DNA from: Nocardioides eburneiflavus
GTDB taxonomy: Bacteria; Actinomycetota; Actinomycetes; Propionibacteriales; Nocardioidaceae
Reading direction: 5' to 3'
Assembly (NCBI RefSeq): GCF_004785795.1
Contig: NZ_SRRO01000001.1
Location: 1,426,001 to 1,490,000 of the forward strand
Length of the DNA: 64,000 nt
The first letter of the stretch is position 1, and every line of letters starts with the position of its first letter. The translations under genes and the position numbers were made by a program. Below the pieces are notes generated by a model. That model made no database searches and was not told the origin of the DNA. It worked only from the letters and a program-made list of their open reading frames with translations. Below are positions 34,988 through 43,182 of the stretch, in pieces.

Positions 34988-35836
34988 ATGAGCCGCGAGA
35001 ACACGCTCGTCACCGCCCAGTGGGTCGAGGACAACCTCGACACCGACGGCATCGTCCTCGTCGAGGTCGACGAGGACACCACCGCCTACGACAAGGGCCA
35101 CATCCGGGGAGCCATCAAGCTCGACTGGACCACCGACCTCCAGGACCAGGTCCGCCGCGACTTCGTCAACAAGGCCCAGTTCGAGGCGCTGCTGTCCGAG
35201 CGCGGCGTGTCCAACGACGACACCGTCGTGCTCTACGGCGGCAACAACAACTGGTTCGCCGCCTACGCCTACTGGTACTTCAAGCTCTACGGCCACCAGG
35301 ACGTCAAGCTCCTCGACGGTGGCCGCAAGAAGTGGGAGCTCGACTCCCGCGAGCTGACCGACGCACTGCCCGACCGCGCGAAGACGTCGTACACCGCGAC
35401 CGAGCAGGACTCGAGCATCCGCGCCTTCCGCGACGAGGTCGTCGCCGCGATCGGCACCCAGAACCTCGTCGACGTGCGCAGCCCCGACGAGTACGCCGGG
35501 CGACTGCTCGCCCCGGCCCACCTCCCGCAGGAGCAGGCACAGCGTGCCGGCCACATCCCCACCGCCGCCAGCGTGCCGTGGAGCAAGGCCGCCAACGACG
35601 ACGGCACCTTCAAGTCCGACGACGAGCTCAAGGAGATCTACACCGAGGCCGGCGTCGACTGGGACAAGGACACCATCGCCTACTGCCGCATCGGCGAGCG
35701 CTCCTCGCACACGTGGTTCGTGCTCAAGGAGCTCCTCGAGCAGGACAACGTGAAGAACTACGACGGTTCCTGGACCGAGTACGGCTCCCTGGTGGGCGTC
35801 CCGGTCGCGCTGGGCGACGAGCGCGGGGAGGCCTGA
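34988..35836 (+). CDS. sseA: Thiosulfate/3-mercaptopyruvate sulfurtransferase
   Basis: 282-residue two-domain rhodanese. The N-terminal domain lacks the catalytic Cys, while the C-terminal loop CRIGERSSHTW has it. It moves sulfane sulfur from thiosulfate (or mercaptopyruvate) to cyanide or thiol acceptors. It matches the actinobacterial CysA2/SseA type (AGHIPTAASVPWSKAA). AAGGAG precedes the ATG. Followed 1 nt later by the DUF1416 gene, thus one operon. Confidence 0.93.
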   Translation: MSRENTLVTAQWVEDNLDTDGIVLVEVDEDTTAYDKGHIRGAIKLDWTTDLQDQVRRDFVNKAQFEALLSERGVSNDDTVVLYGGNNNWFAAYAYWYFKLYGHQDVKLLDGGRKKWELDSRELTDALPDRAKTSYTATEQDSSIRAFRDEVVAAIGTQNLVDVRSPDEYAGRLLAPAHLPQEQAQRAGHIPTAASVPWSKAANDDGTFKSDDELKEIYTEAGVDWDKDTIAYCRIGERSSHTWFVLKELLEQDNVKNYDGSWTEYGSLVGVPVALGDERGEA

Positions 35837-35837
35837 C

Positions 35838-36140
35838 ATGTGCGGAGCCAAGGAAGGCGGCCTGTCGCTCGACGGCGTCAACGTCGCCAAGGAGGCAGTG
35901 ATCCAGGGCCAGGTCCTGCGCGGTGACGAGCCGGTCGCCAACGCGTACGTCCGGCTGCTCGACCGCAGCGGCGAGTTCACCGCCGAGGTCCCGACCTCGG
36001 CGACGGGGCACTTCCGCTTCTTCGCCGGTGACGGCGAGTGGACCCTGCGGACGCTCGCACCCAAGGCCGAGCCGGTCGACACCCGCGTCGTCGCCGCCAC
36101 CGGCTCGGTGGCCGAGGTGCAGGTGCTCGTCACGGCGTGA
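35838..36140 (+). CDS. sseC: DUF1416 protein (SseC-like)
   Basis: 100-residue small beta-sandwich protein beginning MCGAKEGGLSLDGV, the typical DUF1416/SseC opening. It follows the sulfurtransferase almost without gap, as in Mycobacterium (cysA2-sseC). The Cys at residue 2 is conserved in the family. The molecular role is unknown; an accessory part in thiosulfate sulfur transfer is inferred from linkage. Confidence 0.88.
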   Translation: MCGAKEGGLSLDGVNVAKEAVIQGQVLRGDEPVANAYVRLLDRSGEFTAEVPTSATGHFRFFAGDGEWTLRTLAPKAEPVDTRVVAATGSVAEVQVLVTA

Positions 36141-36195
36141 GCCACACCTGACCGGGCGCGGATCGGACACTGGTCCGGGGACTGGTCTGGACATG

Positions 36196-36239
36196 GGGGA
36201 TCACCCCGTGCGCGAAGCACGGGGTGATCCCCTCATTTT
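36196..36239 (+). terminator. Intrinsic terminator of the sulfur operon
   Basis: 16 perfect pairs (36196-36211 with 36217-36232), loop GCGAA, then CTCATTTTC. The clearest classical terminator in the window. Confidence 0.85.
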
Positions 36240-36325
36240 CGCCACCGTTCCCTCACAGCCCCGGTGGCCGGGCTGGACCTGGTCCTACGGTGGGACCTCG
36301 GTCTGTGTCGTCGAGGGAGCGTGTG

Positions 36326-37810
36326 GTGGTCGCTGAGGTCGCTCGCGTGCCCGACACGGACGAGCTGTGGCGCCTGACCATGGAGCACTCGCCGGTGGGG
36401 ATGGCGATCGTCTCGCTCGCAGGGGAGTTCATCACCGCCAACGTCGCGCTGTGCGACATGCTCGGCTACGGCCCCGAGGTGATGGCCACCCTGACCCTCC
36501 AGGACATCACCCACCCCGACGACCTCGCCACCGACCTGCGCCTCGTCGACCAGGCGCTGGCCGGCGAGATCAGCTCCTACCGGATCACCAAGCGCTACAT
36601 CTGCTCCGACGGCACCACCGTCATCGGCGACCTGTCCGTCGCCCTCCTGCGCGATGCGCAGGGAGCCCCGATCCACTTCATCTCCCAGATCGCCGACCTC
36701 ACCGAGCGACAGGCGTTCGTCGAGCGGCTCGATGCCGCCGAGGCCGCCGCGGAGGCGGAGCGGCGCAAGGCCCAGGCCGTCTTCGAGGGCGTGAGCGTGG
36801 GCCTGCTGCAGATCGACGCCGACGGCCGCTACCTGGCGTTCAACAACCGCCTGCGCGAGTTCCTCGCGCTGGCGTTCCCCGACGGTCACGAGGGAGTGGC
36901 CGGGCAGTCCGGGTTCGCCTACGACGTCGACCACCGGCCTTTGGACCCCGACGAGATGCCGTCCGTACGCGCCGCGCGGGGCGAGCAGTTCAACGACGTC
37001 CGGCTGTGGATCGGCGCGGACCCCGCCTCGCGGCGTGCGCTGTCGGTGTCGGCCCGGTCGGTCCTCGACGGCGCCGGTGCCTTCGCAGGAGCCGTGCTCG
37101 CCTACCACGACGTCACCGACCTGGTCCGCGCGATGGACGTCAAGGACGCGTTCGTCGCCACCGTGTCCCACGAGCTCCGTACGCCGCTGACGTCGGCACT
37201 GGCCTACCTGGAGCTGCTCGACGACTCGACCGACGTGGGCGACGACGGTCGCCAGCAGGTCGTGGCCGCCCGCCGCAACATGCTCCGGCTCTCCCACCTC
37301 GTCGCCGACCTGATCTTCACCACCCGGGCCTCGGCCGGGTCGGCGCCCGTCGACCCCTACCGCGTCGACGTGGCCACCCTGCTGGACGAGGCCCTCGCAG
37401 CGGCGTCCCTGGACGCCGAGTGCGCGAGCGTACGCATCGAGGGCCGGCGCCCCGCGTCACTGGTGACGGTCGCCGACGGGATGCGGCTGCGCCAGGTCTT
37501 CGACAACCTGCTCGACAACGCCATCGGCTACAGCCGGCCCGGGGGAGTCGTCACCGTCGACCTCGACGAGCTGGGCGACGGCGGCCTGGAGCTGGTCGTG
37601 GCCGACGAGGGGGTCGGCATCGAGCCGGGTGACCTCGACGGGGTCTTCGGCCGGTTCTACCGCGGCGCCAACGCGCGTCAGCTGAACGTGCCCGGCACCG
37701 GGCTGGGCCTCACCATCGTGCGCACCATCGTGGAGGCGCACGGCGGGCACGTCACGCTCGAGAGCACCCCGGGCCTGGGCACGACCGTCCGCGTCTCGAT
37801 CCCGCGCTGA
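36326..37810 (+). CDS. PAS-domain sensor histidine kinase
   Basis: About 494 residues, soluble. Two PAS domains: residues 10-130 (MEHSPVGMAIVSLAGEFITA, HPDDLATDLRLVD) and about 150-260 (AVFEGVSVGLLQIDADGRYL). HisKA follows with phospho-His in ATVSHELRTPLTS, then an ATPase domain with N box FDNLLDNAIGYS and G boxes DEGVGIEPGD and GTGLGLTI. No response regulator is adjacent, so the partner is unknown. The second of two adjacent GTG codons is chosen (GAGGGAG 7 nt upstream). Likely senses a cytosolic cue such as redox, light or ligand. Confidence 0.88.
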   Translation: MVAEVARVPDTDELWRLTMEHSPVGMAIVSLAGEFITANVALCDMLGYGPEVMATLTLQDITHPDDLATDLRLVDQALAGEISSYRITKRYICSDGTTVIGDLSVALLRDAQGAPIHFISQIADLTERQAFVERLDAAEAAAEAERRKAQAVFEGVSVGLLQIDADGRYLAFNNRLREFLALAFPDGHEGVAGQSGFAYDVDHRPLDPDEMPSVRAARGEQFNDVRLWIGADPASRRALSVSARSVLDGAGAFAGAVLAYHDVTDLVRAMDVKDAFVATVSHELRTPLTSALAYLELLDDSTDVGDDGRQQVVAARRNMLRLSHLVADLIFTTRASAGSAPVDPYRVDVATLLDEALAAASLDAECASVRIEGRRPASLVTVADGMRLRQVFDNLLDNAIGYSRPGGVVTVDLDELGDGGLELVVADEGVGIEPGDLDGVFGRFYRGANARQLNVPGTGLGLTIVRTIVEAHGGHVTLESTPGLGTTVRVSIPR

Positions 37811-37843
37811 CGCGATCCCGCGCCGAGCCGCCCGGACATGCGG

Positions 37844-37870
37844 GGACCCCCCGCGTGGGGCGAGGGGTCC
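37844..37870 (+). terminator. Hairpin after the histidine kinase
   Basis: GGACCCC (37844) pairs with GGGGTCC (37864-37870), with an inner CCCC/GGGG option, 34 nt after the stop. Confidence 0.5.
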
Positions 37871-37900
37871 GGCGGCAACCGGGTGGGGACCGGTGCGTGT

Positions 37901-37980
37901 CTCGCGAGGGGGAGTCGCGAGTGTGTCGCACACTGGCAACACAGGGAATTGCCAGTAGTACTTGCCCAAGTTTGCCAAAG
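37901..37980 (+). promoter_or_regulatory. Stacked inverted repeats before the peptide gene
   Basis: In order: CTCGCGA/TCGCGAG (37901-37921), GTGTG-TCG-CACAC (37921-37933), CTGGCAA/TTGCCAG (37933-37955, 9-nt spacer), TTGCCCA (37962) and TTTGCCAAAG (37971-37980). TTGACA follows at 38003. TTGCCAG recurs at the TPR-regulator promoter, so this is its likely binding region. Confidence 0.6.
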
Positions 37981-38072
37981 ACCGCGACACTCGGCATCAG
38001 TTTTGACAAAGTTTCTTCTTGCAGACGCTCGGGAGCCTGCCAACCCCACACAGCACTCACCCTGGAGACACC

Positions 38073-38195
38073 ATGAACCGCAAGGCCACCCGCATCTTCG
38101 TCGCCACCATCGCCCTCGTCAGCCTGGCCGGCTTCGCCACGCCCGCCGAGGCGGCGCAGGTCAAGCAGACCGCCCGGAACGTGTGGTGCTGCTGA
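38073..38195 (+). CDS. Exported 40-residue peptide, candidate signal
   Basis: Tiny gene with GGAG 5 nt before the ATG. Residues 1-27 are a clear Sec signal peptide (MNRKATRIFVATIALVSLAG then FATPAEA); cleavage after AEA would release AQVKQTARNVWCC. The mature part is short, basic and ends in two cysteines. It stands 51 bp from the convergent TPR-type HTH regulator and behind stacked inverted repeats. Such pairs in Gram-positives are peptide pheromone systems (RRNPP). That this one is a signal is inference; a toxin or thiol-binding peptide is possible. Confidence 0.72.
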   Translation: MNRKATRIFVATIALVSLAGFATPAEAAQVKQTARNVWCC

Positions 38196-38246
38196 CCGCC
38201 GACCTGACGGGGGCCTGCCAGCTCCCTGCTGGACGGTCCTGCAGTC

Positions 38247-39605
38247 TCAGCTGCGGGCGAGCGTGGTGGACGCCATGCGAGCCCGCAGCCCGGTCGAGAC
38301 GGCCGCGCGCCGGTAGGCGTCGAGCGCGGCCTCGGCCATGCCGAGCCCGGTGAATAGGTCGGCGAGGTCGAACCACAGCTGGGCCGCGCCCTGGTCGGCG
38401 CCGATCGCCGAGAGGCGGTGCACGGCCTTCTGGTAGGCGAGGGCGGCGAGGTCGGCCTCGCCCTCGGCCGCGAGCGTACGTCCCTCGAGCACCAGCGCCT
38501 CCGCCTCCGCCAGCGGGGCGTGCCCGTCGGCGGTGAGGTGCACCTTGCCGATCAGGTCCCGGCTCTCGCCGAGGTCACCGGCGAGGAAGGCCACTCGGGC
38601 GAGGCCGAGCAGGGTCCACGCGCGGTCGACGGGGGAGCCGCTGCTCCACTCGAGCTCCGCGGCCGCCTGCTCGAGGTTGTGCCGCGCCTCGTCGAGGGCC
38701 GGTGGGTCGAGCTCGAGCTGCAGACGCCCGACCTCCGTGCGGAGGCGCGCCAGGTTGCGCGCGTCCTGGCCCTCGCCCAGGAGGGCCAGGGCCCGCTCGG
38801 CGAGGGGGACGGCGGCTGCCACATCGCCGCGGTTGGCCTGCATGACGCTGGCGTTCCAGTAGGCCGAGGCGCGGGCCTGCGCCGACCCGAGCGACTCGGC
38901 TCGGGCGATGGCCTTGCGGCACATGCGCACGGCGTGGCCGGTGTCGCCGCGCTCGAAGTGGGCGGCGGCAAGGGTGACGGCGAGCTGCACGGCCTCGTCG
39001 CAGGAGTCCAGGCCGGCCTCCTCGACATAGGTCATCACGCGCTGGCCGCACTCGATGGCGCGGCCGAGGTCGCCGGTCTCGCGGTAGATGCGGCTCAGGG
39101 CGATGCCGGCCCTGATGCGCGTCATCCCGTCGGCCTCCGCGTCGTCGGTCAGCTCCTCGAGCTCGACGATCGCGTCGTCTTCGCGCTGGGTGGCCTCCAG
39201 GGACCGGGCGTGCAGCAGCCGGGCGCGGTCGCGCATCCCGTCGACGCGCGAGGTGTCGAGCTTCGTGAGGGCCTGCTGGAGGTGGGTCTCCGCGACCTCG
39301 GGCTGGCCCGACTCCAGCGACAGCTCGGCATAGTCGAGTGCCAGCCGGATCTCGTCGACCACGTGGCGGTCCGGCTCGCCGAGCAGCGACTCGACGGTGA
39401 CGTCGAGCCGCTTCGCCAGCGCGGCCAGCGCCGGGGCGGTCGGCCCGCGGTGTCCGGCCTCGATGCGGGACAGGAAGGCCACCGACATGAGGTCGTGTGC
39501 GACGTCGCCCTGGGTGAGCCCGCGGGCGAGGCGCGCCGCCCTCAGGCGGCGCCCCAGCGCCTCACGGTCGGTCTGCTCCAGCAACTCGGCATGACGCGGA
39601 TCCAT
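38247..39605 (-). CDS. HTH/TPR transcriptional regulator (RRNPP-like)
   Basis: About 452 residues. The N-terminal XRE helix-turn-helix (residues 15-75: RRLRAARLARGLTQGDVA, FLSRIEAGHRGPT) is followed by about nine TPR-like helical pairs to the end (ALDYAELSLESGQPEVAETH, LARVAFLAGDLGESRDLI and others). This is the architecture of peptide-sensing regulators such as PlcR, PrgX and NprR. ATG 39605 is preferred because CACAAT lies 6 nt upstream; ATG 39623 would overlap the operator. It probably binds the product of the neighbouring exported-peptide gene after re-import; no importer is adjacent. Confidence 0.85.
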   Translation of the reverse strand: MDPRHAELLEQTDREALGRRLRAARLARGLTQGDVAHDLMSVAFLSRIEAGHRGPTAPALAALAKRLDVTVESLLGEPDRHVVDEIRLALDYAELSLESGQPEVAETHLQQALTKLDTSRVDGMRDRARLLHARSLEATQREDDAIVELEELTDDAEADGMTRIRAGIALSRIYRETGDLGRAIECGQRVMTYVEEAGLDSCDEAVQLAVTLAAAHFERGDTGHAVRMCRKAIARAESLGSAQARASAYWNASVMQANRGDVAAAVPLAERALALLGEGQDARNLARLRTEVGRLQLELDPPALDEARHNLEQAAAELEWSSGSPVDRAWTLLGLARVAFLAGDLGESRDLIGKVHLTADGHAPLAEAEALVLEGRTLAAEGEADLAALAYQKAVHRLSAIGADQGAAQLWFDLADLFTGLGMAEAALDAYRRAAVSTGLRARMASTTLARS

Positions 39606-39625
39606 CCGGACATTGTGGTGCACGA

Positions 39626-39656
39626 CTTGCCAGCGTGGTGACGATTTCCGGCAAAG
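39626..39656. promoter_or_regulatory. Inverted repeat at the TPR-regulator promoter
   Basis: CTTGCC(AG) at 39626-39633 faces CCGGCAAAG at 39648-39656. TTGCCAG is identical to the element before the peptide gene, suggesting autoregulation. Confidence 0.55.
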
Positions 39657-39669
39657 TCCCTCGGATGGG

Positions 39670-40992
39670 TCAGGAGCCGCTGTTGATCATCCCCGCGCCC
39701 ACGGTGACGCCGGTCGCCTCGTCGATCAGGATGAACGAGCCCGTGCTGCGGTTCTTCGCGTAGGGGTCGCACAGCAGCGGCACGGTGGTGCGCAGCTGGA
39801 CGCGGCCGATCTCGTTGAGCCCGAGCTCGCCGGCGTCCTGGTCGCGGTGCAGCGAGTTGACGTCGAGGCGGTACTGGATGTCCTTGACCATCGCGCGCCC
39901 GGTGCGGGTGGTGTGCTTGATGGCGAGCTTCTGGCGCGGACGCAGCGGCTCGTTGGTCATCCAGCAGACCATCGCGTCGATGTCCTGGCTGGGCTTGGGC
40001 GCGTTCTTGACCCGGGCGATCATGTCGCCGCGCGAGACGTCCACGTCGTCCTCGAGGCGTACGGTGACCGACATCGGCGGGAACGCCTCGTCGACCTCGC
40101 GGTCGAACAGGTCGATGGCCTCGATCTTCGACGTCATGCCGCTGGGCAGCACGATCACCTCGTCGCCCTTCTTGAGCACGCCACCGGCGATCTGGCCGGC
40201 GTAGCCGCGGTAGTCGTGGTGCTCGTCCGACTTGGGACGCACGACGTACTGGACGGGGAAGCGCGTGTCAACGAGGTCGCGGTCGGAGGCGACGTGCACG
40301 TGCTCGAGGTGGTGCATCAGCGTCGGACCGTGGTACCACGGCGTGTTCTCCGAGCGGTCCACGACGTTGTCGCCCTTGAGCGCCGAGATCGGGATGACCT
40401 CGAGGTCGGGGATGTTGAGCTTCGTCGCGAACTGGGTGAACTCCGCGTGGATCTTCTCGTAGGTCTCCTCGGACCAGTCGACGAGGTCCATCTTGTTGAT
40501 GCAGAGCACCAGGTGCGGCACGCGCAGCAGCGAGAGCAGCACCGCGTGGCGGCGCGACTGCTCGGTCAGGCCCTGGCGGGCGTCGACGAGCACCAGGCCG
40601 AGGTCGGCGGTCGAGGCGCCGGTGACCATGTTGCGGGTGTACTGCACGTGGCCCGGGGTGTCGGCGATGATGAACTTGCGGTTGGGCGTCGCGAAGTAGC
40701 GGTAGGCGACGTCGATCGTGATGCCCTGCTCGCGCTCGGAGCGCAGGCCGTCGGTCAGCAGCGACAGGTCGACGTAGCCGTGGCCCTTGTCCGTGGAGGT
40801 CTTCTCCACGGCCTCGAGCTGGTCGGCGAAGATCGACTTGCTGTCGAAGAGGAGGCGACCGATCAGGGTCGACTTGCCGTCGTCGACGGAGCCGGCGGTC
40901 GCGAAGCGGAGCAGGTCCATGGGGCGGTTCTCGGTTTCGACACGGGCTCGTCCCTCGCCCTGCTCAACCAGCGAACTGTCGTTGCTGCCCAT
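39670..40992 (-). CDS. cysN: Sulfate adenylyltransferase subunit 1 (GTPase)
   Basis: 440-residue EF-Tu-like GTPase that drives APS formation with CysD. G1 GSVDDGKSTL, G2/G3 region ITIDVAYRYF and DTPGH, G4 NKMDLVD, G5 SALKGD. There is no fused CysC domain. The first 24 residues (SLVEQGEGRARVETE part) come from a dispersed DNA repeat and are absent from the usual MDLLRFATAG start, yet the ATG at 40992 overlaps the cysD stop (TGATG), so they are likely translated. Confidence 0.93.
   Translation of the reverse strand: MGSNDSSLVEQGEGRARVETENRPMDLLRFATAGSVDDGKSTLIGRLLFDSKSIFADQLEAVEKTSTDKGHGYVDLSLLTDGLRSEREQGITIDVAYRYFATPNRKFIIADTPGHVQYTRNMVTGASTADLGLVLVDARQGLTEQSRRHAVLLSLLRVPHLVLCINKMDLVDWSEETYEKIHAEFTQFATKLNIPDLEVIPISALKGDNVVDRSENTPWYHGPTLMHHLEHVHVASDRDLVDTRFPVQYVVRPKSDEHHDYRGYAGQIAGGVLKKGDEVIVLPSGMTSKIEAIDLFDREVDEAFPPMSVTVRLEDDVDVSRGDMIARVKNAPKPSQDIDAMVCWMTNEPLRPRQKLAIKHTTRTGRAMVKDIQYRLDVNSLHRDQDAGELGLNEIGRVQLRTTVPLLCDPYAKNRSTGSFILIDEATGVTVGAGMINSGS
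40933..40973. repeat. Dispersed palindromic repeat, copy 2, inside cysN
   Basis: Begins GGTTTCGACACGGGC and ends CTGCTCAACCAGCG on the plus strand. It encodes cysN residues 7-20 in frame. Confidence 0.75.
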
Positions 40993-41906
40993 CAGAAGTA
41001 GCCTTCCTTCTTGCGGTCTTCCATGGCCGCCTCGGAGAATCGGTCGTCACCGCGGGTCGCGCCGCGCTCGGTGACCCGGGCGGCAGCCACCTCCTCGATG
41101 ATCTGGTCGATGGTGGACGCGGTGGACTCCACGCAGCCGGTGAGCGTGATGTCACCGCACGTGCGGAAGCGGACCGTACGCTCCTCGGCGGTCTCGCCGT
41201 CGCGCATCGGGTTGAGCGGCGTCTCGGTCATCAGCATGCCGTCGCGCTCGAAGACGCGGCGCTGGTGGCTGAAGTAGATCGACGGGATCTCGATGCCCTC
41301 GCGGCCGATGTAGTCCCAGATGTCGAGCTCGGTCCAGTTGGAGATCGGGAAGATGCGCATGTGCTCGCCGGCGTGCAGGCGCCCGTTGTAGAGGCTCCAC
41401 AGCTCGGGGCGCTGCATCTTGGGGTCCCACTGGCCGAACTCGTCGCGGTGGGAGTAGACGCGCTCCTTGGCGCGGGCCTTCTCCTCGTCGCGGCGACCGC
41501 CACCGAAGGCGGCGGTGAAGCCGTTCTCCTCGATGGCGTTGAGCAGCGTGGCGGTCTGCATGCGGTTGCGGCTGGTCTTGCCGTCGTCGACCACGACGCC
41601 GCTGGCGATCGCCTCGTCGATCGAGGCCACCACCAGGCGTACGCCGAGGCGGTTGACCCAGTTGTCGCGGGTCTCCATCACCTCGGGGAAGTCCAGCCCC
41701 GTGTCGACCTGCATGATCGGGAACGGGATCTTCGCCGGGTAGAACGCCTTCTCCGCGAGGCGGAGCATGACGATCGAGTCCTTGCCGCCGGAGAACATGA
41801 GGACCGGCTTCTCGAACTCGGCGGCGACCTCACGGAAGATGTGGATCGACTCGGCCTCGAGCTGGTCCAGCTGGCTCAGCTGGTAGTCGACGTGGGTGTT
41901 GGTCAT
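40992..41906 (-). CDS. cysD: Sulfate adenylyltransferase subunit 2
   Basis: 304-residue PP-loop ATP pyrophosphatase that adenylates sulfate to APS. The PP-loop SGGKDSIVMLRLAEKAF is at about residue 40. Other CysD segments: MQVDTGLDFPEVM, FGGGRRDEEKARAKERVYS, PISNWTELDIWDYI. AGAGAGG stands upstream of the ATG. First gene of cysDN. Confidence 0.95.
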   Translation of the reverse strand: MTNTHVDYQLSQLDQLEAESIHIFREVAAEFEKPVLMFSGGKDSIVMLRLAEKAFYPAKIPFPIMQVDTGLDFPEVMETRDNWVNRLGVRLVVASIDEAIASGVVVDDGKTSRNRMQTATLLNAIEENGFTAAFGGGRRDEEKARAKERVYSHRDEFGQWDPKMQRPELWSLYNGRLHAGEHMRIFPISNWTELDIWDYIGREGIEIPSIYFSHQRRVFERDGMLMTETPLNPMRDGETAEERTVRFRTCGDITLTGCVESTASTIDQIIEEVAAARVTERGATRGDDRFSEAAMEDRKKEGYF

Positions 41907-41942
41907 GGTGTGGCGAGGACCTCTCTAGGGACAGCAGCGTTC

Positions 41943-41971
41943 ATCGTAGCGACGACCCACGCCTCGGTGAA
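41943..41971 (-). promoter_or_regulatory. Candidate promoter of cysDN
   Basis: Minus strand: TTCACC (41971-41966), 17-nt spacer, TACGAT (41948-41943), about 37 nt before the cysD ATG. Confidence 0.35.
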
Positions 41972-42008
41972 TTCGCACTGCTGGGCGTGGTCGGTCAGAC
42001 TCGTCCGA

Positions 42009-43172
42009 ATGAGCCGTACCCCCCGACTCGCGCCCCGTCACCACCTGCTCGCGGGCGTGCTCGCCGCGGCCGTCGTGACCGCGGGCTGCTCCGCCGCCGA
42101 CGGTGGTGACGCCAGCCCCCCGTCGTACGAGCAGAGCGACGCGGTCGACGTGACCGTCCTGCCCCAGCTCGCCGCCAACGGCGAGGACCCCGAGGCCGCC
42201 GCCGACGCCGCCTGGGTCGTCGACGCGACGGTCGCCGGTGTCGACGAGGGCACGGCCGTCACCCTGGTCGCGCGAACGGACGACGGCTGGGACGACGTCG
42301 ACGAGCAGGCGACCGACGCCGACGGCCACGTCTCCCTCACCAGCCGCTCGTCCGGCGACCTGCACGTCGTGGTGGGGGACGGCGACGACGCGGTCGGCGC
42401 CGAGGTCTCGACCGACGACGCCCCCGCGGCGACCTTCACCGACGACTTCGACGAGGACTCGGTCGACGGGGAGGGTGCCACCTGGCTGACCCGTGACCAG
42501 GGCTACATCGGCGTACGCACCTGCTCGCGCGCCGGCGCGGACGCCGCGAAGGTCACCGACGGCGTCCTCGAGCTCAGCGTGATGGAGGACCCCGACCGCG
42601 AGGGCGACGAGTGCCAGCTGCCCGGTCGCCGCAAGAGGTTCCCCTTCCGCCTCAACGGCCATGTCGGCACCGAGTTCAGCCACTCCTTCACCTACGGCTT
42701 CGCGGCGGCACGCATCCGTACGCAGGCCGCGCGCGGGCAGCACGCGGCCTTCTGGCTGCAGTCCGTCGGCGGCCAGAAGGTCGGCGGCCCCGAGAAGGGC
42801 GGCGCCGAGATCGACGTCATCGAGTACTTCGGCGACGACCACCCCGAGGGCGGCCTGACCAGCTTCACCTACTTCCTCGACAAGGACGGCAAGAAGCAGA
42901 CGGTCGGCGGCTGGCTGCCCGACGCCGACGAGCTCGGCGACGACTGGGCGGAGAGGTACCACGTGTTCTCCGTCGAGTGGACGCCCGAGGAGTACGTCTT
43001 CCGCATCGACGGTGAGGTCACCCAGCGCCTCGAGGGGCCGACGTCCGGACAGCCCGAGTTCCTGATCCTGTCGCTGCTGTCGTCGGACTACGAGCTGCCG
43101 CGCTTCAACGGCGAGCTGCCCGAGACCATGGAGGTCGACTGGGCGCGGGTGTGGGAGACCGGGCCGCGCTGA
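42009..43172 (+). CDS. GH16-family glycoside hydrolase lipoprotein
   Basis: 387-residue lipoprotein (lipobox VTAGC, Cys about residue 25). Residues 35-130 form an Asp-rich beta domain of unknown type. The C-terminal 230 residues are a laminarinase-like jelly roll with catalytic motif GAEIDVIEYFG (E-I-D-x-x-E), preceded by AAFWLQSVGG and followed by FSVEWTPEEYVFRIDGE. It should cut beta-1,3 or 1,4-glucans at the cell surface. Both catalytic Glu are present. Divergent from cysD. Confidence 0.87.
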   Translation: MSRTPRLAPRHHLLAGVLAAAVVTAGCSAADGGDASPPSYEQSDAVDVTVLPQLAANGEDPEAAADAAWVVDATVAGVDEGTAVTLVARTDDGWDDVDEQATDADGHVSLTSRSSGDLHVVVGDGDDAVGAEVSTDDAPAATFTDDFDEDSVDGEGATWLTRDQGYIGVRTCSRAGADAAKVTDGVLELSVMEDPDREGDECQLPGRRKRFPFRLNGHVGTEFSHSFTYGFAAARIRTQAARGQHAAFWLQSVGGQKVGGPEKGGAEIDVIEYFGDDHPEGGLTSFTYFLDKDGKKQTVGGWLPDADELGDDWAERYHVFSVEWTPEEYVFRIDGEVTQRLEGPTSGQPEFLILSLLSSDYELPRFNGELPETMEVDWARVWETGPR

Positions 43173-43182
43173 GCCCGGCTCC

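Noticed and set aside
38003..38030. TTGACA as the -35 box of the exported peptide
   Set aside because: Perfect -35 word, but no acceptable -10 box at 16-19 nt, so the promoter was not assigned.
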